9,867 bases of DNA from Acidobacteriota bacterium (GTDB lineage: Bacteria; Acidobacteriota; Terriglobia; Terriglobales; Acidobacteriaceae), in contig QHVR01000333.1 of the NCBI GenBank assembly GCA_003223595.1, forward strand, positions 1 through 9,867, read 5' to 3'. A program made the translations under genes and the position numbers. The stretch's first letter is position 1. Every line of letters begins with the position of its first letter. Under the pieces are notes generated by a model. It was not told the DNA's origin, did no database searches, and was given only the letters and a program-made list of their open reading frames with translations. Below are positions 1-5,389 of the stretch, in pieces.

Positions 1-690
1 AGTCACCTGCGTCATCTTCCTGGTCGCAATGTCGAACACATACAAATGAGTGCGCCGGTGATCTAAATACCCGGCTTCATCCACCTTGAACAAATACCTG
101 TCAACGACGTAAGGCTTCGGCGTTTTGCTCTTCTTTGAATCCGCTCTCTTCTCAGCGCCGTCGCCTACATCGTCTTTCGATTTCTCCTTCGCCTCTTCAA
201 TCTCCTCCGGCTTCGGATCGCGCAGCAGCAGGACCATTTTCTTGCCGTCGGGCGACCACGAAAGGTCTTCGACGTCCTGCACGGTATCGGTAATCTTCTG
301 CGCTTCGCCACCTTGGCGGTTCAGGAGATAGACCTGCGTCTTGCCCTCGTTCCGGCCAGATAGGAACGCCAGATACTTTCCATCGGGGCTCCATCGAGGA
401 TGCGTTGAAGTTTCGTCCTCCACCGTCATCGCGACCGCTTCGCCGCCGGCTGATGGCTCCATCCAAATTTGTGTGTGGCTCTTATCCGTCTTCAGCGATG
501 CGGTCTCCACGGTGTACGCAACCCAGGCTCCGTCGGCACTGATTTGCGGATCGTCCACGGTCTTGATCTGGAACTGATCATCGACAGTGATCGGCCGCGG
601 AGTTGGCGATGCCTGTTGTCCAGTTGCCAATATCGATACTAGAACGCATGCCATGCCGACCGCAGGCACAGCCATTGGACGCAGCCCCAT
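1..690 (-). CDS. S9-family serine peptidase (prolyl oligopeptidase / acylaminoacyl-peptidase type), N-terminal part
   Basis: The reading frame is open from an ATG at 690 to the left edge, giving 230 residues without a stop; the rest of the gene lies outside the window. Residues about 8-24 are a hydrophobic signal peptide ending near ATGQQ, so the product should be exported. It then shows the usual start of S9 peptidases, ITVDD...VDDPQISADGAWVAYTV (about 34-61), followed by two TolB/WD40-like propeller strands, RWSPDGKYLAFLSGR (99-113) and SWSPDGKKMVLLLRD (144-158). A highly charged Lys/Glu/Asp stretch (about 159-190) precedes a segment ending in HLYVFDIATRK (215-225). In the family this propeller gates an alpha/beta-hydrolase domain carrying Ser-Asp-His; that domain is not visible here, so activity cannot be judged. 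The start is supported by AGGAAG nine bases upstream of the ATG. Family call is firm; the exact subfamily is not. Confidence 0.9.
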   Translation of the reverse strand, partial: MGLRPMAVPAVGMACVLVSILATGQQASPTPRPITVDDQFQIKTVDDPQISADGAWVAYTVETASLKTDKSHTQIWMEPSAGGEAVAMTVEDETSTHPRWSPDGKYLAFLSGRNEGKTQVYLLNRQGGEAQKITDTVQDVEDLSWSPDGKKMVLLLRDPKPEEIEEAKEKSKDDVGDGAEKRADSKKSKTPKPYVVDRYLFKVDEAGYLDHRRTHLYVFDIATRKMTQVT

Positions 691-732
691 TTTGTTTTTC
701 TTCCTGGAAGGAGTGGAAAGATTTACGCGCGG

Positions 733-760
733 AGTGTACCACAGAGGGAGAAGACTTGAA
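733..760 (-). promoter_or_regulatory. putative promoter of the S9 peptidase gene
   Basis: On the minus strand there is a TACACT -10 hexamer (plus positions 733-738) preceded by TGG, forming an extended -10. TTCAAG (755-760), 16 bases upstream, is a weak -35. Predicted transcription would begin near 726, leaving a leader of about 36 bases that contains the AGGAAG ribosome-binding site. The -35 matches the consensus poorly, so the call rests mainly on the extended -10 and its position. Confidence 0.35.
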
Positions 761-791
761 TCGCCACGATCTTTGATGCCGCGATACGCAA

Positions 792-817
792 TTAGTTCGC
801 CTTTTGAAGGCGGCTAA
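792..817. repeat. hairpin-forming inverted repeat
   Basis: CGCCTT (798-803) and AAGGCG (807-812) pair perfectly around a three-base TTG loop. The stem continues outward through a T-G wobble and, past one bulged T, TTAG (792-795) with CTAA (814-817), about 11 pairs in all. No T-run follows on either strand, so it is not a classic intrinsic terminator. It lies about 32 bases upstream of the proposed S9 promoter; role unknown. Confidence 0.35.
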
Positions 818-1154
818 CCAGCAGGCCAACCGTGTTTCTTGACCGCATATCGCCAGCGAACTGATCGAGCAGAAGCACATCAAAGGCGGTGAAGCATGTT
901 GCGGGTCTATGATCTGCGCGCCGTCGGCTTTTCATGCAAGTCGTACCCGGGAACGATCGTAACGACCTCGCACGAGAAATTCGCAGCGGGGCTGACACTC
1001 CGTATGGCCGTTCTTCTCTTTAGGCGTATGCCGAGCAGCTGGTTGTCCACACAGATCAAATGACGCTTCCACTCAGATCCGCCGACCAATCGGTCCAAAG
1101 CGCGCAAACAACGCTTTCAGCCACTCCCGTTATGCAGTGGAACGTTTACGTATT

Positions 1155-1197
1155 TTCAACAACTTCGAAGTGCCGGCGAGCAGGTTAAGTTGTTGAA
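1155..1197. repeat. perfect 11-bp inverted repeat with 21-base loop
   Basis: TTCAACAACTT (1155-1165) is the exact reverse complement of AAGTTGTTGAA (1187-1197), separated by 21 bases that include the palindrome GCCGGC. It sits about 55 bases past the stop of the DUF4386 gene on that gene's strand and could protect or terminate its transcript. No uridine tract adjoins it, and the AT-rich arms are unusual for a terminator. It also neighbours the tRNA-Gly fragment at 1216-1245, so an origin in a lost mobile element is possible. Confidence 0.55.
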
Positions 1198-1215
1198 TTG
1201 TTGGAAGTCTGGCAA

Positions 1216-1245
1216 TTGGGAAGCTGGCGTTCTACCGCTGAACTA
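1216..1245 (-). pseudogene. tRNA-Gly(UCC)-like 5' fragment (tRNA remnant)
   Basis: Read on the minus strand the segment is TAGTTCAGCGGTAGAACG followed by CCAGCTTCCCAA. This matches the D-arm and the 5' anticodon arm plus loop of bacterial tRNA-Gly, with UCC in the anticodon position. The next bases (TTGCC) do not pair with CCAGC to close the anticodon stem, no GGTTCGANTCC T-arm follows, and the preceding bases do not form an acceptor stem, so it cannot make a functional tRNA. It starts five bases after the DUF4386 stop codon. Just beyond it, 1201-1215 (TTGGAAGTCTGGCAA) looks like an imperfect copy of 1216-1230 (TTGGGAAGCTGGCGT). The match is to the remembered consensus, not an alignment. Confidence 0.5.
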
Positions 1246-1250
1246 TGGTG

Positions 1251-1982
1251 TCAGCGTACATGCCCCCGGCTAGGATCCTGATCACAACTTTGCGCGTTCC
1301 ATTTTTGTTCGTTCACGCCGAACACGAGGAGCCACAGGATCAGGGCCACTGCCCCAAGCAGACCGAAAGGGGCAATGTAGAAGAACAGACGGTATCCGAG
1401 CGGCGGATAAAGGAACGTCAGCCAACCTACACCCGCGATCACCGACAGCACTCCCAAGATTCGGGGCAGGAATGTGGACCTGATAATTAGATAGCCAGTC
1501 AGAACTGCATAGAATCCAAAAAATGCCAAAGCCATGCCTGCGCCGCGATCGTTCACCTTCAGAAGGAGGAGGCTCAGCGCCTGCAACTGTTCTTGGTTAA
1601 ATGCACTCAAGTAGTGCGCGCCTCCGAGGACGAACACGGGCGCGATGTAAAAGAGGCGGCTAAAGGTCTTAATGACGCAACCGGTCAGGCCCAAGAACGC
1701 GGCGAGCAGAGAGACGCTTGTCCCTGCCGGCTTGAGCAGATCGTAAAAGAGAGCTGTGGTACCGATTTGGCAGGCCATTTCAATGAGGTAGACGGTGAAA
1801 CCCCACTCAAACAAGCTCTTGTGCGCCAGGATATTGGTCGCAGTAGCCGGCGCGTCACCTTCAACAATGAGCCGGGCGCTGATGAAGCCTTGGGCGAATA
1901 TTCCTGTGAGTATGGTGAGCAGATAAAGAACGCCTGCAACCCTCGCCTTAAGGCGCGGCGACGCATCGATACTCTGCATCAT
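1251..1982 (-). CDS. DUF4386 family integral membrane protein
   Basis: A 243-residue hydrophobic protein with about six membrane helices (roughly 14-36, 58-80, 88-108, 145-167, 172-192, 198-222), typical of DUF4386 in length and order. Family-like features are the opening ARVAGVLYLLTILTGIFAQGF, the loop with AHKSLFEWGF (53-62), the central RLFYIAPVFVLGGAHYL (109-125) and a last helix ending VFGVNEQKW. The biochemical role of DUF4386 is unknown to me, so no function is assigned. I chose the ATG at 1982 because AGGA lies eight bases upstream of it. The frame could open 18 codons earlier (position 2036), but that would add a polar stretch (QLDEQSRADL...) without a ribosome-binding site. The gene is divergent from the amidase and appears monocistronic. 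The tRNA-like fragment lies immediately past its stop. Confidence 0.88.
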   Translation of the reverse strand: MMQSIDASPRLKARVAGVLYLLTILTGIFAQGFISARLIVEGDAPATATNILAHKSLFEWGFTVYLIEMACQIGTTALFYDLLKPAGTSVSLLAAFLGLTGCVIKTFSRLFYIAPVFVLGGAHYLSAFNQEQLQALSLLLLKVNDRGAGMALAFFGFYAVLTGYLIIRSTFLPRILGVLSVIAGVGWLTFLYPPLGYRLFFYIAPFGLLGAVALILWLLVFGVNEQKWNAQSCDQDPSRGHVR

Positions 1983-2027
1983 CGACGTATTCCTCGTCTC
2001 GGCTAGATCAGCGCGAGATTGCTCATC

Positions 2028-2050
2028 CAGTTGCAACTGTTGTGAGTATA
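2028..2050 (-). promoter_or_regulatory. palindrome (possible operator) and -10-like box in the divergent DUF4386/amidase region
   Basis: CAGTTGCAACTG (2028-2039) is a perfect 12-base palindrome. On the minus strand TATACT (plus positions 2045-2050) is a good -10 hexamer that would place the start of the DUF4386 transcript near 2038, inside the palindrome, with a leader of about 56 bases. A repressor bound there would block initiation. No recognisable -35 is present at 15-18 bases, and a palindrome of this length can arise by chance, so the call is tentative. A separate weak extended -10 (TGT-TTAAAT, 2153-2161) could serve the amidase on the plus strand. Confidence 0.28.
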
Positions 2051-2200
2051 CGACGTGTGAACCGGACGAATTTCTTGTCGGTACTTATCGGGCGCTTACT
2101 AGGTTTGATGGTTCTTTGCCGTGCAGGGATCGTGAACTCCTGGGGGCATTCGTGTTTAAATAGTCGGCCTGCGTTCAATCTCGATCGCCACTGGACACTC

Positions 2201-3844
2201 ATGCGCTCCAACTCGAGTTCATCACGCCGTGGATTTCTGCAAACAACTCTGATTGCTTCCGCCGCGGTGGCCTTGCGACCGGCATTGAGCTCGGCGCGCG
2301 AGATCTCGCGTGCTGCCGAATCTTCCGCTGCTGAAGTGAAACCGTTCGACCTGGAAGAGATCACCATTTCCGAATTGCAGGAGGGGATGAAATCCGGCAA
2401 GTTCACGGCGAGGTCACTGGTCGAGAAATACACCGCGCGCATTGAAGACATCGACAAGCGCACGGTGAACGCGATTATCGAGATGAACCCAGACGCTGTT
2501 TCCATAGCGGAAGACCTGGATCGGGAGCGCAAGACGAAGGGTCCGAGAGGGCCTCTGCACGGTATTCCGGTGTTGATCAAAGACAACATCGCCACCGTGG
2601 ATCGCATGATGACCACGGCGGGATCGCTGGCGCTGGTCGGGTCCAAGCCGCCGAAGGATTCGATGGTCGCGCAGAAATTGCGTGCGGCCGGAGCGGTGAT
2701 CCTGGGCAAGACCAACTTGAGCGAGTGGGCTAACATTCGCTCCAGTCATTCGACGAGCGGATGGAGCGGGCGAGGAGGATTGACTAAGAATCCTTATGCG
2801 CTGGACCGCAATCCGTGCGGATCGAGTTCCGGCACGGGCGCTGGAATTTCCGCGAACCTGGCTGCGATTGGGATCGGCACGGAAACCGATGGCTCGATTG
2901 TCTGCCCGTCATCGTCGAACGGTTTGGCGGGAATCAAGCCCACGGTTGGGTTGGTCAGCCGCGCAGGAATTATTCCGATCTCCCACAGCCAGGATACCGC
3001 CGGCCCCATGTGCCGGACGGTTCGAGATGCAGCGACGCTTTTAGGCGTATTGACCGGAGCCGATCCGGAGGATCAGGCGACCACCGCCAGCGCAGGCAAG
3101 GCGCAGACGAACTATGAGCAATACTGCGATCCGAACGGCTTAAAAGGCGCGCGCATCGGGGTGGCGCGAAAATATTTCGGATTCAGCGATGCAGTGGATG
3201 CGCTCATGGAGCATTCCATCGACGTAATGAAGAAGCAAGGGGCGATCATCGTCGATCCTGCCGATATACCGACTCTGGGCAAGTTCGACGACAGCGAGAT
3301 GACAGTATTTATGTTTGAACTCAAGGCTGATTTGAATGCGTATCTGGCACGGCTCGGCCCTTCGGCTCCGGTCAAGACATTGAAGGACATTATCGAGTTC
3401 AACGAGCGTAATCGAGAAAAGGAAATGCCTTACTTTGGCCAGGACTTATTCGTGAAGTCCGAAGCGAAAGGACCACTTACCGAAAAGGAATATCTCGACG
3501 CGGTGGCGAAAAACCGGCAGCTTGCCCGGACTGAGGGGATTGATGCAGTCATGGATAAGAACAAACTGGACGCGCTGGTTGCACCTACCGGGGGCCCGGC
3601 GTGGATTACCGATCTGATTACAGGCGACCATTTCGGCGGAGGAAGTTCCAACGCTGCGGCAGTCGCGGGATATCCCAATATCAATGTGACCGCGGGAAAT
3701 ATTTTCGGCTTGCCGGTTGGTATCTCGTTCTTTGGACGAGCCTGGAGCGAACCTACTCTGATTAAGATCGCGTATGCATTCGAGCAGGCCACCAAGGCAC
3801 GGCAGGCGCCGAAGTTCCTGGCGAGCATAGACCTGGCATCTTGA
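2201..3844 (+). CDS. Tat-exported amidase of the amidase-signature family, peptide-amidase-like
   Basis: A 547-residue amidase-signature (AS) hydrolase that would cleave carboxamide bonds. The nearest relative I recognise is the C-terminal peptide amidase Pam of Stenotrophomonas. The catalytic triad is intact: Lys127 in PVLIKDN, the cis-Ser at 208 in CGSSSGTGAG, and the nucleophile Ser232 in GTETDGSIVCPSS; the 24-residue Ser-Ser spacing is that of the family. The Pam-like run NGLAGIKPTVGLVSR (240-254) then IIPISHSQDTAGPM (257-270) follows. Residues 7-13 are SSRRGFL, a twin-arginine motif, followed by a hydrophobic stretch and an Ala-rich site near 28-32, so the enzyme is probably exported folded to the periplasm. 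I start at the ATG at 2201 because the Tat motif must be near the N-terminus. The frame is open from a GTG at 2042, but that adds 53 unlikely residues. The ribosome-binding site is weak. Substrate is unproven. Confidence 0.9.
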   Translation: MRSNSSSSRRGFLQTTLIASAAVALRPALSSAREISRAAESSAAEVKPFDLEEITISELQEGMKSGKFTARSLVEKYTARIEDIDKRTVNAIIEMNPDAVSIAEDLDRERKTKGPRGPLHGIPVLIKDNIATVDRMMTTAGSLALVGSKPPKDSMVAQKLRAAGAVILGKTNLSEWANIRSSHSTSGWSGRGGLTKNPYALDRNPCGSSSGTGAGISANLAAIGIGTETDGSIVCPSSSNGLAGIKPTVGLVSRAGIIPISHSQDTAGPMCRTVRDAATLLGVLTGADPEDQATTASAGKAQTNYEQYCDPNGLKGARIGVARKYFGFSDAVDALMEHSIDVMKKQGAIIVDPADIPTLGKFDDSEMTVFMFELKADLNAYLARLGPSAPVKTLKDIIEFNERNREKEMPYFGQDLFVKSEAKGPLTEKEYLDAVAKNRQLARTEGIDAVMDKNKLDALVAPTGGPAWITDLITGDHFGGGSSNAAAVAGYPNINVTAGNIFGLPVGISFFGRAWSEPTLIKIAYAFEQATKARQAPKFLASIDLAS

Positions 3845-3940
3845 AGCCAGCCGTTAGTTCTCACAGTGCGGAAGATTAGAGAATCTCTGGGACATAGTTG
3901 CGTGCTATCCGTGTTACCTTGACTTACGAGGGGGTCCTAA

Positions 3941-4165
3941 ATGGCGAACCTGAATAAGGTAGTCACCTCCCTACGGAGTGAGTACGCCCGTCTCCAAAAA
4001 GAGATGGAACGTGTAGGGAAGGCGCTCAACGCTCTCGGCAGTGCTGGTGGGGGGAACAGGCTTGGGACAAGACGTAACCTGAGCAAGGACGCTCGCCGGA
4101 GAATCGCCGAAGCGCAACGGCTACGCTGGGCAAAAGTGCGGAAAGCCAAGCTGGCCAAATCGTAG
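3941..4165 (+). CDS. small basic protein, coiled-coil plus Lys/Arg-rich C-terminus, function unknown
   Basis: A 74-residue protein with a good ribosome-binding site (GAGGGGG about seven bases upstream of the ATG). Residues 1-32 form a likely amphipathic or coiled-coil helix (VVTSLRSEYARLQKEMERV), followed by a Gly-rich hinge (33-42) and a strongly basic helix with L47-S48...A51-R52-R53-R54-I55-A56...A58-Q59-R60-L61-R62-W63-A64-K65. I recall similar 'LSxxARxRIAxAQRxRWAK' tails in short hypothetical proteins of Acidobacteria, but know no tested function. The charge and the helix-hinge-basic-helix plan suggest a nucleic-acid-binding oligomer; that is inference. It stands alone 96 bases after the amidase and is followed by a GC-rich stem-loop. 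The long minus-strand frame across it is a shadow. Confidence 0.75.
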   Translation: MANLNKVVTSLRSEYARLQKEMERVGKALNALGSAGGGNRLGTRRNLSKDARRRIAEAQRLRWAKVRKAKLAKS

Positions 4166-4186
4166 TTTTTCGCAAGCACCGCAGCT

Positions 4187-4219
4187 GGCCCCGTTCGTAC
4201 CCTGTAAGCGAGCGGGGCC
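4187..4219 (+). terminator. strong GC-rich stem-loop after the small basic gene (possible terminator without U-tract)
   Basis: GGCCCCGTTCG (4187-4197) pairs with CGAGCGGGGCC (4209-4219) over 11 positions, one a G-U wobble, around an 11-base loop. It begins 22 bases after the stop of the small basic gene, where a terminator would be expected. No T-run follows on either strand, so termination would need Rho or the stem may instead protect the mRNA 3' end. The remaining bases up to the next start at 4423 contain no gene I can support; a TTGACA at 4378-4383 has no matching -10 at the usual distance. Confidence 0.4.
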
Positions 4220-4422
4220 TGCGCCGAAGATCCAGGGCGTCAGTGGTTAGGGCTCTTCCAAGACATTCCCAGCCAGAGTTTTCCGCGGTATTTAAGCCGT
4301 GCCCTTCCCAGATTGGATTCGGGAGTAGGTATGCCCGGGGTGGCCCAACCTGGACTCGTGTCCGCGGGACGATTGTCTTGACAGAATCACTTACGGAGGG
4401 GCACCCCTGAGCGAGTTGGCTC

Positions 4423-4797
4423 ATGAGACCTGCAAGAAAAACAATCGATTCTGGCGAATTCCGCCTGCTCGTCGAGCGGGTAATTCGAGAGATCCCGCAG
4501 GGGAAAGTATTGACGTATGGGGGTGTGGCCAAGGCTGCGGGATACCCGGGACGGTCCCGCATGGTCGCGCGCATTCTGCAGCGCGGGTTCGGATTGCCCT
4601 GGCAGCGCGTACTTGGAGCCGGGGGCGAGATTAAGTTGCGCGGCGATTCCGCGATGGAACAGCGGTTCCGGCTGCAAAGTGAGGGCGTGCGATTTCGAGG
4701 GCGTCGCGTCGATATGAAGAGTTGTGAGTGGAAACCTGGGCTATCGAAAGGACATAAGTCTCGTCCAACCGACAGGCGCTCACGAGGGAAGAAGTGA
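4423..4797 (+). CDS. alkyltransferase-like protein (ATL; MGMT family without the acceptor cysteine)
   Basis: A 124-residue protein equivalent to the DNA-binding domain of O6-alkylguanine-DNA alkyltransferase. The helix-turn-helix region IPQGKVLTYGGVAKAAGYPGRSRMV runs from 24 to 48, with the conserved Tyr32 and an Arg (46) in the position of the nucleotide-flipping arginine finger. At 59-63, where MGMT has PCHRV, it has PWQRV: Trp60 replaces the methyl-accepting Cys, the hallmark of ATL proteins (E. coli YbaZ, S. pombe Atl1). ATLs bind O6-alkylguanine without repairing it and hand the lesion to nucleotide excision repair. Gln61 in place of the usual His is less common. The C-terminus (from about 99) is a basic tail outside the domain. 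An in-frame stop at 4408 makes the ATG at 4423 the first possible ATG; its ribosome-binding site (GAG at 4413-4415) is weak, and a better GGAGG lies too far away (4395-4399). Probably co-transcribed with the cytochrome c gene 30 bases downstream. Confidence 0.9.
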   Translation: MRPARKTIDSGEFRLLVERVIREIPQGKVLTYGGVAKAAGYPGRSRMVARILQRGFGLPWQRVLGAGGEIKLRGDSAMEQRFRLQSEGVRFRGRRVDMKSCEWKPGLSKGHKSRPTDRRSRGKK

Positions 4798-4827
4798 CGA
4801 GTTCCGCCCCGTAGCCTGGAGGGTACG

Positions 4828-5340
4828 ATGAGACAGTTCCTGCTGGGCTCGTTTTGTACGCTGTTTGTAGCGGTGGTGGGTGGCCTTGTTTACATGAGGC
4901 TTGGGCTGGCAGAAGTTCGAGGCGACGCTCCCGCATCCCGATTGGAATCTTCGGTGATGCAGATGGCCGTACACGCGTCAGTGCGCCGTCAGGCTCCGAA
5001 CATACCCAACCCTATTGCCGCAACTGATGAGAATCTGATCGCAGGAGCCAAAATTTACTTGAACGAGTGTGCTGGGTGTCACGGAACACCGGGGAAGCCC
5101 AATGAGCCGGATTCGCTGAACCCGGCCGCTCCGCGCTTGCCGCAGGTGGGCACCGGTTATTCGGAGGCACAGATTTTCTGGGTGGCGAAGCATGGCATTC
5201 GGCGAAGCGGCATGTTTGCGAATGGCATGTGGGATTCGGATCAAAAGCTGTGGACAGTAGCGGCTTACATCCATCGCATCAAGAGCCTGCCGCCGCGGGT
5301 AAGACTGGAAATTGACACGGTAGTGAAGGCAGGCAGTTAG
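4828..5340 (+). CDS. membrane-anchored monohaem cytochrome c
   Basis: A 170-residue class I-type cytochrome c. Residues about 4-24 form one hydrophobic segment serving as uncleaved signal anchor or signal peptide. A linker follows, then the haem domain (about 68-155), with the attachment motif C81-A-G-C84-H85 preceded by GAKIYLNE and, distally, HGIRRSGMF, in which Met129 is the probable sixth iron ligand. The helix LWTVAAYIHRIKSLPP (141-156) is the usual C-terminal helix of the fold. The protein would carry electrons on the periplasmic face of the membrane; its partner cannot be told from the sequence. The start has a good GGAGGG ribosome-binding site about six bases upstream. It lies 30 bases after the ATL gene and converges with the Asp-box lipoprotein gene, whose stop is 50 bases away; no clear terminator is visible in that gap. 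Confidence 0.92.
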   Translation: MRQFLLGSFCTLFVAVVGGLVYMRLGLAEVRGDAPASRLESSVMQMAVHASVRRQAPNIPNPIAATDENLIAGAKIYLNECAGCHGTPGKPNEPDSLNPAAPRLPQVGTGYSEAQIFWVAKHGIRRSGMFANGMWDSDQKLWTVAAYIHRIKSLPPRVRLEIDTVVKAGS

Positions 5341-5389
5341 ACTGACTGCTCCAGCTCTTCAGCAGCCAAGCTTGCGCCGCGATTTTGAG

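Larger units (their letters stand above)
691..1250. other. gene-free stretch between the S9 peptidase and the DUF4386 gene
   Basis: No reading frame here looks like a real protein. The minus-strand frames at 792-998 and 907-1107 are short, overlap each other in different frames, have no convincing ribosome-binding site and resemble no family I know. What the stretch does hold is the promoter region of the S9 gene (about 725-760), a hairpin at 792-817, an 11-base-pair inverted repeat at 1155-1197 and a tRNA-Gly-like fragment at 1216-1245. It may be decayed sequence left by an old insertion, but I cannot identify a source. Confidence 0.5.

Noticed and set aside
792..1107. Two overlapping minus-strand frames in the gene-free stretch, considered as a transposase or integrase remnant
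   Set aside because: No catalytic motif or recognisable family segment, no ribosome-binding site, and the frames shift against each other; not enough to call a mobile-element relic.
1155..1197. Integron attC-like site (GTTAAGT fits the R' box pattern)
   Set aside because: No matching R'' box at proper spacing, no L boxes and no integrase or cassette array nearby.
1593..2006. 137-residue plus-strand frame opposite the DUF4386 gene
   Set aside because: It is the antisense shadow of a clear six-helix membrane protein and has no family features.
2042..2200. Upstream GTG start adding 53 residues to the amidase
   Set aside because: It would bury the twin-arginine motif at about residue 62; a Tat signal must be near the N-terminus, so the ATG at 2201 is preferred.
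4230..4260. tRNA D-arm-like text (GTCAGTGGTTAGGGC)
   Set aside because: The D-stem does not pair and no anticodon arm, T-arm or acceptor stem follows.
4026..4574. 182-residue minus-strand open frame across the small basic gene and the ATL start
   Set aside because: It overlaps two better-supported plus-strand genes, has no family resemblance, and its composition is that of a GC-rich shadow frame.
5341..5389. Bidirectional terminator between the convergent cytochrome c and Asp-box genes
   Set aside because: Only a five-pair stem (CTGCT/AGCAG) with a ten-base loop and no T-run could be found.
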